NCBI GenBank assembly: GCA_020091685.1
Contig: CM034601.1
Span: forward strand, 3,348,920 to 3,412,919
Direction of reading: 5' to 3'
Length of the DNA stretch: 64,000 nucleotides
Source: Lutjanus erythropterus
Taxonomy: Eukaryota > Chordata > Actinopteri > Lutjaniformes > Lutjanidae
A program made the translations under genes and the position numbers. The notes under the pieces were generated by a model, which was not told where the DNA came from, did not search any database, and was given only the letters and a program-made list of their open reading frames with translations. Each line of letters begins with the position of its first letter. The first letter of the stretch is position 1. Positions 1-13,800 of this stretch are shown one piece after another.

Positions 1-622
1 GTATTAGGTTACTTAACCAGAATGTTTCTGAGGTTGGGTGAAAAGACAGCCAGACATTTAAGTTTAACGTTAGCCTACATTGCCAGCTTGATTACATCCA
101 CTGTTTTACTTCCAGGTTTAACATTAAATAAATGTGCTCAAGATGTGTGTTGATATTTCAGAATTAATTTGCGCCTTTCTTAACATATCGTGTATCACTA
201 TCGAACTGTAACGTTACCTAGGAAGTGGCCAAATGCTAACGTTAGCTGTAGTCTCACACTTAGTGGTTTATCAAATGTTGTTTTATCTTGAAATATGGGT
301 CGATGTCCCTCCATATTTTCTCTATCCATCATGTTTCAGAATGGAATCACATTTATGGTTGTTTGATTTATTTCTTTGAATTGAAACAGGGTTGTCCTTC
401 CCAAAATTTTCCCTAGAAAGGTTTTTGCCTAAATTATAGTTGCTCAGTTGTGCTGAGCAGAATGCTAAAACAAAAGCTAAAGGTAGAGCTAGCAGCTAGC
501 ATGGCTACAAATGGGCTAGCATTGCACACACATTCTTTCAGCTTCATATCACCTTCAGATATCTGACTTTTTTGTTGTTGTGTTATTTTTTTTACATTTT
601 AATGACAAAACTAGTTATTCCT

Positions 623-649
623 AAAAAAAAAAAAAAAAAAAAAAAAAAA
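623..649 (+). repeat. Poly-A tract, 27 A
   Basis: An uninterrupted run of A. It could be a retroposed poly-A tail or simple slippage; no retroposed gene was recognised directly upstream. Confidence 0.9.
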
Positions 650-2744
650 CATGAATGCGAGTACAATCATTAGCTACTGTTTTGATTTTTAAAGAGATTT
701 CAAACATTACTAATATGATGGATTATGATTCCTGTGACTCTGTATATCCAGAAAACTAATTTAATATTTGTGTTTATCAATTAGCCTATATTATTTTATT
801 TTATGTTTGAAGAATTCCCAAGGTGTTTCACAGTTTTGAGGTTAGCAATAAACAACTAGCAGGGTTGAATCTACATACTATGACTTCCATGTTTATTTTA
901 TTTACTACTTTTCTATACCTTATTGATCAAGTGCTAATTATTTAGCCAATACAAATATTTCCAGCCACTTCATTCGCATTCATAATGACAGTTACAATAC
1001 ATGAATCAATGAAATCCGGTTTCTCCTCAGGACCAAAACTGCTTTGGTATCCCTGGATGTATCAATCAGAATTGATATACAAATCCAGAAATCAATACAT
1101 TACTGACTCCAGAGCTGCTGCTGCTGCTCTTTGTGGCTCATCTCTCATTCTGCAGAGAGTGGATTTCCCTGCACCGATCAATGAAAGCACCACGGAGCAT
1201 TAAAGGTGCATTAAGAAAGACCATGTCTATTGTGTTGCTGTGCAGAATGACGGCAGCTGCTCATATCAGGCACAGGGTTGATAGAGTTATTAATCAGCTT
1301 CTGTCATTTGGTGATAGCTTCTCCTGGAAACTCACTAACTCCCTGAACCAAACTTCCAGTTGGAGACAGTCCTCATCCTGTCTCAGAGTCTTCATTAATG
1401 AAGAGAACAGTCTGACCTCAACTGACCTAAAGTGAATAATTAATCATTTATTTATTTATTTTATTGTTAAACTGTTTGTCTGTGGTTTTATAGTTTTGTA
1501 AATGTCATTTCCCAAAATGTACAATATGTTGGCTTAAATCCACTTTCAAACCCAAGACCAGGAGTAGTGTAAGTTTCATCAGGATAGAAATAGTTAGCAA
1601 TAATGTTACAAACTTGATAACAACAATATATGTACTTAGCAGTCCCTCCAGGAAGTTGCGATGTTGCGATCGCAACAATTCATGCAAATTCAACCAATCC
1701 CCATGAATTCAGAGACCTGTCCAAATGCCATGACTTTTCTGAAAATTTGACCAATCATCGTCACAGTCCCCTGTGCAAACATCATACATGTACATCTCAA
1801 TGAACTGATTCAGTATTTTGTTTTATTATTCATCATTATTTTTTAGAGCATTATTGCAGCATTCAATCAAAGGGCTTTCTGTTGGTTCAAATCTTCAGTC
1901 TAAAATCTATTTGATTTAAGAGTAAATTTAAGAGTTTAAGATTCCTTGTTCAACAAAACTGACGTGCAATTACTACCATTTTGAGACTCATTAAATATTG
2001 ATCAGTACATTCTTAACTGGTTAGATTTTTAATGGCTATTAATTGATTAATGATTAATCATTAAAATCCTTACTCCAGACAAGTGCTGCTGCAGTGTTTT
2101 GTTTTTCGTCTGGATTGAAAATGCAGATGAAAGGTTCCGATATAAATTCAAGCGGTACTCAGTACTCAACTATGATTTTAAAAGTAACTAGGTAGATTAC
2201 ATAGTGTAATGCATACTTAAGTACAAGTACAGACTTGAAAATCTCATAAAATTACTAGTACCCCACAAAAAACTACTTAATAACAATAATTTGTGTATTT
2301 GTAATGAGTTAATTCCACCCCTGGAAAATATGAATGATTTTAGTAGTAGTGGTGCACATGAGCCTCTTGTGGCCAAAATTAGTAATACAACAGCAAACAG
2401 TTACTGGTAAAACTTTGTTTTTCACCTGCCAAAACTTTTTTCTCATCTGCTTCACACATAAAAATGTAAGGATTGTTAAAAGAGTACACTGTGATGTTCT
2501 GCCAGATATTCCAGAGAAACAGCCAACTCAGTGGAGTGGGCAGGTTGGAAAGCTGTTATTCTGCAGTCAGTCAATTAAATGTTCAAAATGTCAAATTCAG
2601 ATTTGTGAAAACTCCCAGTTTCTCATAAAACAAGACCTGTGTTTCTGTTTGACTTTCTACAGAGTTCAAGGAGAAGTTTTTGGTGTTCATTTTGCAGATG
2701 TTAATCATCATTATTACACCGCATTGTTAAAAACTCTATTTGGA

Positions 2745-3320
2745 TTGTTCAGTTACAGAAATAACAGACCTTAGAATGTCTGTTATTCCTGTATAACAGA
2801 CTGTTGCTATGAAGAACAGACCATTGCTATAGATGCAGTTCTGATCATAGACTCTGGAGGACCAATAAAATCATTTTAAATCAACAAATTAATTTTTAAA
2901 TTAATATTTCGTTTCAAATTATTGATTTTTGGCAGGTAAATAACCATGTAATGAGCAGGGTAATGTATTTTATTCCAAAATAAACTCCAACAGGGAGGTG
3001 CAGGAGGTGAATCATCATTGCTTATTACACAGGAAGTTTTCTTTTAGCTCCGAGTTCATCACATTCTGTTCTTCTACTTCTGCGTCATAATTACAAGTTC
3101 ACAAGTTTGAATGCAGTAATCATTACACACTTTGTTAAATACTTGGTCTGTTATTTCTGTATATCACACCGTTGAAGAAGATCAGGTCGTTTCTATGGAG
3201 CAGTTCTGATCATAGACTCTGGAGGAGCAATATAATAATTTTTAGATCAACAAAATTCTTCTTAAAATTAATATTTTGTGTTGATTCATTGATTTAGTTT
3301 GGTAAGTAAACAATGTAATA
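2745..3320 (+). repeat. Direct duplication, two copies 365 bp apart
   Basis: Copy 1 (about 2745-2960) and copy 2 (about 3140-3320) share an identical 27-bp core at 2835-2861 and 3200-3226 (starting gcagttctgatcatagactc), followed by diverged flanks in the same order. Copy 1 also carries an inverted repeat, TCTGTTAT...ATAACAGA, near 2778-2800. It looks like a mobile-element relic in two copies; the family was not identified. Confidence 0.75.
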
Positions 3321-4539
3321 AGTTTCTCTTCATTTCTAAAATGTGTGTTATATATGTGTTATCTAGTTTGTAGTCCTTATGATGCTCAGACCTGTAATAA
3401 ATTATCATTTGTTTGAGTCTAAATTGAAAGCACTCAATTAGCTTAGTACATTTCTTATATATGTTTTTACTTGTTAAACCACTAACAGTGGACTCAAGTG
3501 AAGGACTAAAGTATAAAATCATCACTTGTACACATTTTTGTGTGATAGAGTCTCTGGTATTGATTTTAGGCATGTCTGACGTGACCAGCATGAGTCTTTA
3601 TATTTTGACCCAGACTGACCTCTAGAGGACAAAAGCAGAAGCTGCAGGTGTTTCCAACCGTTGGCTCAGCACCTCCTCAGGAGTCATCTGAACCACACGG
3701 AGGGTCAAAGTTCTCATTCAGACTCATGATGAAGCAATCCTTGGGATTTTTGTTGTTTCCTATGTTTCTGTGTTTTCGTCATTGTTTTTAATTTGTTCAG
3801 CTGTAGCTTTCTTTAGCATTAGCATTTTACATCTTTTACTCTTTTTCATCATCTTTACATCCATGGCTTGTTTAAAACCAAAGTCGTTGCTAATTTAGTA
3901 ATATGTTTTCAGCTGTTCAGACTTGAATGATAGTTACCTTGTCATTGCTTCTTTAACAGCTTATTAATTCATGATTAATTATATAATTATATGTATATAA
4001 TTCACTGTGAACATTGTTTTATTTTATTTTTACTTTATTTTATTCTATCCTGATTTACATATTTGTATACATGTTCCATGTGTCAGTTGTTGTTGTTGTT
4101 GAATTTATTATAAATTATTCTTAAAATTCTTTTTCCATATTGAATTAAGCATGTTGTTATTCTACAGAAGAGTACCTGCCTCTGTCTCTTTTAGTCAGTT
4201 GAAATGGTGATTCATCTTCTGATTTATTTTCTTTTTATATCTGACACTAACTCTGAAGGAAAATTCTAATTTTCTAACCCCATACTGTGCCCTAATAATC
4301 TTCTATATATGTATATATATTAACATATTTGTATTTATGTATTATGTCACCAATATAAAATGACTGCTGTAGCTTACATTTATCAAATTTGACACTCTGA
4401 AAAAAGCAATTAAAAATAACAGCTTTAAAATAAAAAAAAAATATTATTCTATTCTAATCTCTTCTATTTTTCTAAATAGATTTATCACCTCTAGTGTTAA
4501 AAATATATTTTGTGTCTTTTTTCCTTTCTTACTCGAAAC

Positions 4540-4694
4540 TGAAAGGTCAAAGGTGAAATAGAAGGCGTGGTCTCTGGTCACATGACCGGAACAAAACAAA
4601 CGCGTACTTCCTGTCGTTTCCACACGTGTCTCTTCCTCTGCAGCACGAACCCTCCTCTGTTCTGTGAAAACAGAGAGACAAACAAACCGCAAAA
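4540..4694 (+). promoter_or_regulatory. NOP16: NOP16 promoter and 5' UTR
   Basis: The 155 bases before the NOP16 ATG are dense in factor motifs: AGGTCA-A-AGGTGA at 4544-4556, a DR1 nuclear-receptor type element; GTCACATGAC at 4577-4586, an E-box of the CLEAR/M-box type; ACCGGA at 4585-4590 and ACTTCCTG at 4606-4613, ETS-type sites; and CACGTG at 4623-4628, a canonical MYC/MAX/USF E-box. No TATA box is obvious. Human NOP16 is a known MYC-responsive gene, so the CACGTG fits. The transcription start is inferred, not seen. Confidence 0.6.
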
Positions 4695-4801
4695 ATGCCG
4701 AAAGCCAAGAAGTCCGCGAGGAGACAGAAGTTCGACTACAACAAGAACCGAAAGAAGCTGAAGAAGAAGTTCATAAAGAAATACAACCCGAGGATAGAGA
4801 A
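4695..4801 (+). CDS. NOP16: NOP16 coding exon 1
   Basis: Encodes residues 1-35 plus two bases of codon 36, the Lys/Arg-rich N-terminus. The donor is GAA|GTAAGT, a consensus donor at 4802. A GCTAACGTTAGC palindrome lies just inside intron 1 (4837-4848). Confidence 0.95.
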
Positions 4802-7800
4802 GTAAGTGTGAGACAGGACGGCACGTTAGCATGTAAGCTAACGTTAGCTAACTGTGGACATGTTGACACCATGTGAGAAGATCTGTGGGTTTATCTGAGA
4901 GCTGTTTGATTGTAATTTATCTTTAGTATCAGCGATGAAAGAAGTACTCAGATACTCAAGTAAAAGCAGAAATACCATAGTCTGAAAATACTCTATTACA
5001 AGTAAAATCCCTGATTACATGTAAAGGTCCTCAACTTTAACAGCGTTATATTATTATACAATATTATGTTTATACACTAATTATTACATGTTAGGGCGTT
5101 TTAAGTACATCAACTTCTTCAATTTCAGAATTTAAAAGTAAGATGAATTATGGACATTCTGATGCGTATTCATTTTATCTGATGCTGATCATAATGTTGT
5201 GATTAATGTTTGTTATTAACTGGCCCCCAGCCTCCTGCTGCTTTGGTCCCAGGACAAAGCATGTTCAGTAAAACCCGCCGTTAAAGTTGTCAACATCATT
5301 GACTCGTCAATACTTTTTCAATACCACATGTTTTAGAACAAAGGAACACTTCGTGCATCTATTAGATGAGAGAGGCCAGTAGAACAGAAAGTTGCAAAAG
5401 GACTCATTAAAGGTATATTGCAAGTTAGACTGTGTGAGAGTCCTTTTGTGACAATACCACGTTTAAAATAACAAAATACTAATACTTGATATTTTCAAAG
5501 CAATGATAAAAAGAAAGATCCTGTCTGAAATTTGTCTTAATGCTGGAGCTGCAACAATTAGTTGTCAACTATTAAATTAATCGCCAACTATTTTGATTAT
5601 CAGTTCATCGTTTTGGGTCATTTGTTAAAGAAGACATTTTTCAAAAGAATTTTCTGATTTCAACTTTTGAATCGTGAATATTTTCTGGTTTACTGTCCTC
5701 CATGACCATAAACTGAATGTGTTTGAGGTGTGGACAAAAGACATTTGAGGACGTCAGCTTGGGGTTTGGGAAACAGATAAACATTTTTCAATGTTTTCTT
5801 TTTTTCAATGGATCAAACATTAACAACATTTTACACCCTAAAAAGCAGGTTTAATTTTATTATATATGGATTTGTGTGGTACGTCATGATGATGATGATT
5901 TTGACTGTAAAAAAAAGTAATGACCTGAATATCGCTTAACCTTCTCAGTCTGCTCTCACATTAATGATGAAGGGCTTTAATAATGTAATTTAAGGCTTAT
6001 TTTAGCAGCTCTCTGTCCCATAACTCATATGAACTTTAGCTATTATTAAATTTAGAGATTTAAAGGAGACTGAGTAACTGAGTGAAGAGCGTGTGTGTAG
6101 AATACATCGGCTCATAAAAGCATTCAAGGAATATTTGTACTCCAGTGATTGTGACTGTTTTTTGCTCAGTTACCACCTTATACAACAGTCTCACCACTAA
6201 TAGTTTTTATAATAAAACTGTTTCATTATGTAACATATTCCACTGGTGGCAGACTTGTTTTACTGAACAAAAACAGCCTCCATCTTTCACATGTTTAACC
6301 ACCTTCTTGAAGAGTTCAACATTGCGATGTTTGTGCATATCCAAGAATATGTTTATCAAATGTAAAAAATAATGTTTAAAAGTTGGTGTGTGCATCTCTA
6401 CCCCAGCCCTGCAAACTGTTGGCTAGTTGGTTTGTTTACAGCACAGAGTAGAAGAGGTTGTGTGCTGCAAAATGCTGCAAAAACCCCAACTGAGACACAT
6501 ATTCTGGATTTGTTGGTTACATGTCCAAAGAACGCCCCTAAAACCAGATTAATACCAGCGTATCCCACGTGTCTTAGGATATCCAACTCTGAAATATACT
6601 CTTTACATGACCTGTATCAAATACAGAATATTAGTGGAAAACTCATGTGCATGTAAACATAAGAACTGTGTGTCTCACCCGTCCTCCTCCTCAGTCCACA
6701 GATTCGAAATGCCTGGGACGACAAGAAGTCCATGGCCAGGAACCTGCTGGAGATGGGTCTGTCGTTTGATCCGAACCGCAGTCTGCCGATAAAGAAGCAG
6801 AGTGTAAGTAACTGCTGCGGTTCTGTTGGAAGTTTCCTGTAGATTTATTTATCCGTGAAGGTTTTCCTCTTCTTAGCACAGTCAGACCTGCTGACATTTT
6901 AACTTTAACCTCAATAACAGTTAATGAAATGACATTTTATAAAATACAGCTGTGCACAACATTATTTCTTCAGTCCTTACAGTGGGGGTCAAAAACAGCA
7001 GCAGTAACTGTAGACAATTTAACCACTCGGAGATAAAATATTTAAACTTTTTTCCATCCTCTGCGACAGATTTCAGTTATTCCTGTACCTTTCTTGACGT
7101 ATGATTCACGCTGCCGGTCTTCTCGCTCTGGGTTAAAGCTTCTGTACACTAATCTTTTATCCCTGGGTTTAGTCGATTTTCAGGGGAAAACCTCGCAAAC
7201 TCAGGACTGACTCCGCTCTGGAGCAGAGCCAGCTACCCCTGGACTAAAGTCGTGGTTAGTCCACTTTGGAACGTGCCAGTGTGAAAGCTCTTCTTGCCCT
7301 CGTCTAACAGCTCTCTTAGCCTGGGGCTAAATGCAGCGTGAAAAGCCCCGCAGAGGAATTTATTGTTTGAACTGATTACATCTGCCATGAAAACTGACTG
7401 GACATGCGCATGAAAAGTGCTGAATTTCCCTTTAACTCTCTTGTCTAAAAGTAATTTTATTCTAATCAGATTAAAATAACACGTTTTAGTGAATAATGTG
7501 ACATTATTTTACCATCACAGTCTGAAACGACCAGACGAGACTCCTTTACTTCATTTCTCTGTTTTGACAGTATTTACAATTAACTTTTAGTTATTCTTTG
7601 CAACCTGTCAACTGAAACCAAAGTGTGAAAACACATCGACATGGCGTCTTCTTCTGTGCTTCTTCTCATCTGCAGCATTAATTACATCCCTTAAAGCTTT
7701 TCTGTGGAACAATGCCGACCCCATTTACTCTGCAGGCAGCCTGTGTGAAGGAATTCATTCATCAAACACATTGACGTGACTGAAATGAGGTCAATTAGAG

Positions 7801-10800
7801 AGTCATAATGGAGGTTTCAGTAAATTTTGGATGAATTGCTCAGCCGCACTCCGCACACATCTAATATTTACTGTGAGCAGTGTAGTCACGCCTTTTTCTT
7901 CTACACACGTCCCGGATTGACATTTTTTCTTTTGTCGTTGTGTAAAGTCTGAAATCTGAGAGTCAACAGCAGCTCTGCTGCGTTCACAGATTAAATTCTT
8001 TATAGAGAAGTTGTTTTTTTAATATGATTGTACATGAATACACCAGTTCAGAGGAGCGCTTTGATCCGTCTGCAGCAGATAAAAGATCTTTATCATGTTC
8101 AGCTACCAAATGAATTATATATGTGAGAAGCACTGATGTTAGATAAGATCAGATGGAACTTTGTTTATCCAGAGAGAAGTCGTTGTTGCAGGAAAAAGTA
8201 GAAAAGGGTGCAAATATAAAATATCAATAAAGGTGCATGTAGAAAAATAACAATAAACCAGAAGATCTCAGAATAGGGGTGTAAATCACAAGTTTCATAA
8301 AGATATGATATTATATCAACTCTTTGGACAACTACACTGTATGTCCTGTTATCATAAAGTCTCAACATGGTTTTGATTCGATTCAGGGGTCTGTGGTTGA
8401 CATGAGACCATATTATATGCATATTTATCACAATCAGTAACAGAAGTTAACCCTAACTAACTGGAGAAGCTGCTGACCCTTTCTTTTCTGCTTTTGGCCC
8501 TAATAGGAAAAAACAATGGCACATAAATAATTGTAAATAACTGTAACCAGGTAGGGCTGAGTATCAGCATTCAATAGGTATCGAATGAAATAATCCAGTA
8601 TGAACTAGTATCAAGACTTCTCCAGTCAAACAAGACCTGCACTCAATTCTTTTTGTACCCAGAACTAGAAAAAAAAACTATTTATATGGTTTTGCTCCTC
8701 ACCACAAGAATTCTTCATAAAGCAGAGAAAGTATTCAATCAACTACTCACTAACCAGTTAAGTGCCGTAACATTTACTCCACTAACACAGATAAAACATG
8801 GATTAACAACAAGAACATTAAACAAAGTCTAAAATTCACCTTAAGTAATAACTGTTGAGGTTCATAGACAGATGTGCCATGAGGATTTCAAAATAAAATC
8901 GCATCTTGATGATATGAATCAATGTTTTCACTTTGCATTTATGATATTGGATCACTGATCAATGAATCGTTATATTGGTCCAGATTGATGGATTGTGCCA
9001 CCGCTACCTTAGAATTTATTTGGTATGATTTCATATATTTATTTAGAAGGGTTTAAAAAATGTAGAAAGTGAAACATACAAAAATACAATAAATAATGCA
9101 CAGACATTGAATGATGAATATAATATCCAAAATGTCAAGTCAAGTTTATTCATAAAGCCAAAGTAGTGTACAATAAAATAATGACAGTTAAGAAATAAAA
9201 CATTGTAAACAGGAGGACAGCAGCAGAGAGAACATAAAAATACCATCTCATCCAACCAAGACAGAGCAGGAAGAAGCAACATGCTCGTCTGGTCCTACCC
9301 CACTGTTGACCATCAGTCAAATCTGTGTGGTTGTTTTCACCTATAAAGGGGAGGAGCCATAATGCGAGGGCAAAGTACGCAGATGGGCTGCTCGTACAGC
9401 AAGATTTCATACAGCCCTGTTTCACAAAAATCCAAACTATTCCTTTAATGTTAACAGTTAATGGTGAAGTTGCTCATATCTCAAGTTGTTCATTTGTGTT
9501 TGGATCAACCTGAGATGACTGTTCATGTCCTGTAGTTTTTATTTCTGCCAGAAGGGGGCAACAGAGTGTTGATTATGATGATGATGTGAAACCAGAAGAA
9601 CCTTTGTACAACTTGTTCCCCAGTTGTATTTTCTAAAATTGTTTTTATGCTTTCTGATTTATTTTATTTGTTGGTTTCTGGTCTTCGGGGATGTTTTCTG
9701 CTTCTGTAACAGTTTCACTCTCAGGTTAATTAAAGTTAGTCTTGACCCTTTGCGTTGCAGAGTTGAGAGTTTTCCACCGGCCTAAGACAAAGAGTTTTAT
9801 TTTATTAACTTGAGACAGTGAGCGATCCATAATAAGTGGTTCATTTGTTCCTCCTCTGAGCTCAGCAGCACGGTCACTTCAAACTAAATGTTATCTTGTA
9901 ATGACATCACTCATGGAAAATGCCCCACATTTCATTCCTGTCACGCCACATTTTAGGAGAAGATGGATGATCTGGGGGAAAAAAAATGTTTGTCATCCTC
10001 CGTCCTGATCACTTATCTCAGAATCCAAACACCACTGGCTCACATGACCTCCACTTGTTCTTCATGATATGTTTTTGTTCCCTTTAAAGCTCCTCGGTGA
10101 CGACAGAGGGACTAAAGCTCCTGCCAACATCGTGACCAAGCCCTACGTCCTCAACCGTGAGTAGTTCCCTTTGAAAACCTCATCATGTAAAGTACTGTGG
10201 ACTTCATTTTGTTCTCCGGACTTTGATCATTTGTTTTGTTCTGGAGGTCTGCAGCCAGGCCGGACCGGGCTGGAGCCTGATTGAATTGGGCAGAGTCAGG
10301 CTAAGTGCCTGATCGTTCTCGCTATGCTGCACAGTAGATGCTGCTGGAAATAGGGCTGGGTACCGTTCTCCATTTGGTACTTTAACAAATCCAAACTAAA
10401 CTCAATTTCAGCAGTGTTGGAGCTTTTTGTAATTTATTTTGCATATTTTAAACACTGCATGAAATAAAGTCCCTCTCCTCTCCCTGCAAACCGTCGGTCT
10501 GTGACCAGGGCGTAGCGCAGGAACGCTGTCATGTGTATCTTGGAGGAAGCACACATGATATCCTTCCTTCAGACATGCTAATAAGTCTCATGTACTGTTT
10601 TAAAGTGCTAAATAGCAAGTTGGTAAGTAATTTCAGATGCTAACACTAGTAGAAATGCTAAGCCAATGTCTGGCCCGATTATCTCCAACAGCAATTTATC
10701 AATGCTTCACTTAAAGTTTTGTCATCTTTTGAGGGTTGATTATGTTTGCCTTCGGCTGCTCCTGGTGACTAATTTCCCTTTGGAATAAACGCAGATTTTA

Positions 10801-13800
10801 AAGTAAACTAGTCGACTATGGTAACAGCAACACAACACTCAAAGCAGTTAAAATTGACCACAGTTTATTAATCGATAATGTCAAGCATTGTGTGAAAAAA
10901 TGCTGCATGTATTAAGAGCTATTTGAAGCTGTTAGTCACATTCTGCAGTCACTAAATCTTGGCATCTTGCGCCGTGCATTATAGGCTTGAACAATTAATT
11001 GAAATACTATCAAAGTTGCAATGTGGCCCACTGCAACTTTCAAATCGCAGGAGGCACAGAATGTGTTCAATGCCAATTGTGTGTCAGACTACCTTTCTAA
11101 ATTCAATATTGTGCTGCAGAAATGTTCCACATTATACTTCAAAATATGACAGCAACTCATTTAATGCTTCAACTTTTCAGACAGGATCACAGCATCCGCG
11201 GGTAAATTGGCCCTTTTCCTATTGCCAGAAGACAAGTTTGCGTTTCTGTTTTTTTTTTTTTTTTTCCTTAACAAAGTCTCACTGTGGACATTATCATATG
11301 CCAGTTTGGTAGACATTGCCCAACCAGGGCCGCAACTGGTTATTTTCATTGTTAATCTATCTACACATCCATCTGTCTTAAACTGCATATCCAAAGTTGG
11401 GTAGTGGAGGTAGCGATTCCAGCAGGGGACCCCAGACTCCCCTTCCCTTGGCCACATTAACCAGCTCTGACTGGGGGATCCCAAGGTGTTCCCAGGCTAG
11501 CGTGGAGATGTATGGGGCTTTTATACTGGCAACTTTTATCAGACCGAGCTGCACACAAAATAGACTTAGTCTGGAGCGGAGCCTAAGTGAGCCAGACCCG
11601 CCTTCAAATTGGCTGCCGACCCGTGATGACCTCCTTTCTCCCCCTTGAACACGCAAGTGTTGTGACACTCAGCTCATGTATGTGACGTTTCTAAAAGTGT
11701 TCAGCTCTCAGCACTTTTGTAGCTTCTAACTGAATCTCTGAGTTTTGAAATTTAGTTACTCTCCATTGTCACTGTTTGCACTTTCAGGTATCTGCATTAT
11801 TTTACTGTTTCATATTTGCTTTCAGCTGTGTCGAAGTTAAGTTACTGCTTATTAAGCCCCCTGAATGAAAAATTTCCTGTTTGTGCTGCTTCATAATAAA
11901 AGCATTTCAATAATGAAACAACAGGGGACTTTTATTGTGAAGAATTTAAGGAAACAGGGTGACAGCCTCCTGGCAGCCACTCGTCTCGAGCCTCCTCGAG
12001 CTCATCTTCGGCTAAAATACACACCTTCAAGTGGGTATCCCTGTTATAATGGAAATGCAAAGCCCTGCTGTGCAAACTGAGTGAAGCCAGGCCAGGTCTG
12101 TGCGTGGAATGGGGCCAGTCCACCTAGTCCTTGGTCTGGCCTCCTCTTCCTCTCAGCTGGACACCTCCCAAGGGAGGCGGCGTCTTTACGAGATGCCTGA
12201 ACCACCTCAACTTGCTCTTTTCTATGCAAAGGAGCAGCAGCTCAACTCGAGTGGAGTCTGTCATGGATGATTGAGCTTCTCACCTTATCCCTAAGGGAGA
12301 TGCCAGCCAACCTCCTGAGAAATCCCATTTCGGCCGCTTGTATCCGCGATCTCATTTTCTTGGTCATGACCCACCCTTCATGATAATAGGTGAGAGTTAG
12401 AACGAAGATTGACTGGTAGATCCGGAGCTTTGCCTTCTGGCTAAGCTCTCTTTTCGTCACAGTGGTGCGGTAAAGCTGCTGCGATCCTCCGGCCCATATC
12501 ACGCTCCATTGTCCCCTCACTTGATCAGTTAATCAGTTTGGTCTATAAAATGTCAGAACAAGGTGAAAAATGTTGATCAGTGTTTTTCAAAGCCTAACAT
12601 GACGTCCCCACATGCTGTGTTTTTGTCCATAACCCAAAGATATTCACTTTACTGTCATGAAAAATTACATTGTCGTGAGCAGCTTCAGGCAACCCAAGAG
12701 GGTCGATTTGAGTAAACCATGTTTAGACACGTTTTCACCCAAAGTACCCAGAACTTTCAGTCCCAGGAATTACTTTTAGAGGAACTAAAAGCCCATTGTT
12801 GTCCAAAGACCCGTGATGATTAGACAAATTAGTTCACTGACAAGAGGTCATCAAGTTGAAGTCTGTAAAAAAAACTCTGTGACCTTTTGATGAATTTTTT
12901 TCAGTCGTTGTTGTAAATGCAGCTTTTTAATGATGTGCTTTCCTTTGTTTTCCCTCAATGTCACAACTCTTTTTGTTGCCTTTTGGTGAAGGCTGTTTCC
13001 CATCACTCTTAAAGATGTTTTCGGTTTATTTTCTGAATGTGATTGCAGTCTAATTACACCAGTTTGAATGAAAGCAGAGCTTCACTTTTATGCACATTTT
13101 CACAGAAGCTCAGAGGAGTCGGCCTTCAGCACTGAATGACTCTCATTCCTCCAGTAGTACCAGAAGTAGTTTTAATATTGTGTTGATTTTTTCATATTAC
13201 AAAGACTGACTGTGATGGTTTGCATATTTTCTCTCGGTTCCCTTATCTTGATGCCCTTGCCTTCTCATGTAGCGAGATGAAAAAATAAAATGAATCTTTG
13301 TGCCTCTGAGATGTGTTTTTACATCCCGATTTGTTTTTGTGTGGTTTTGAACAGAGCTGGAGGAGGAGGCCAGCCGACCAGAGAAAGACAGCAAGACGTT
13401 ATCTTCCGACCTGATCGAGTACGTTCAGCACATGATCCGAGAACACAACGACAACTACAAGGTGAGAGCAGGAACCAAACTCTGAACAATGTTACCACGG
13501 TAACAGAGCTGGGAGATTAAAATACCATGCTGGTGGGTTTTTCCTGATTTCTCACAGCTTTGTAGTGAGCAAACCAAAGATTCTGTGTGGAACTTTTGAC
13601 CCGGGTTGTGTCCCGAAGGGAACCATCTTGCAAGAGTGATCTATTTCCTGAACACTTACTAGTTATTTTATGTCCCTAAATCTACCCAGCGTTTAACCAC
13701 AGTGTTGTCACCATAGACAGTAGAAGTAGAAACTAACAGAGCTTCCAGGTTTGAAAAGGGGAGCCAATGCTGAAGTGTCTTAAACACGCAGTCTTTCTAA

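Larger units (their letters stand above)
1..4540. other. Intergenic region left of NOP16, no gene recognised
   Basis: AT-rich DNA with many in-frame stops. The open frames here (for example 985-1203, 1133-1435 and 2334-2774 on +, 3286-3591 on -) are short, show no recognisable domain and have no supporting splice pattern. The stretch holds a 27-A run, a palindrome at 235-246 and a direct duplication at about 2745-3320. HIGD2A, the expected divergent neighbour of NOP16, was looked for on the - strand and not seen. Confidence 0.6.

Noticed and set aside
2334..2774. 146-codon + strand frame
   Set aside because: No domain recognised; its 3' end runs into the 2745-3320 duplication, so it is likely chance.
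1..4540. Search for HIGD2A exons next to NOP16
   Set aside because: No frame resembling the HIG1 domain was found on either strand.
4444..4692. - strand frame overlapping the NOP16 promoter
   Set aside because: No similarity to a known protein; it is antisense to the NOP16 5' UTR and promoter.
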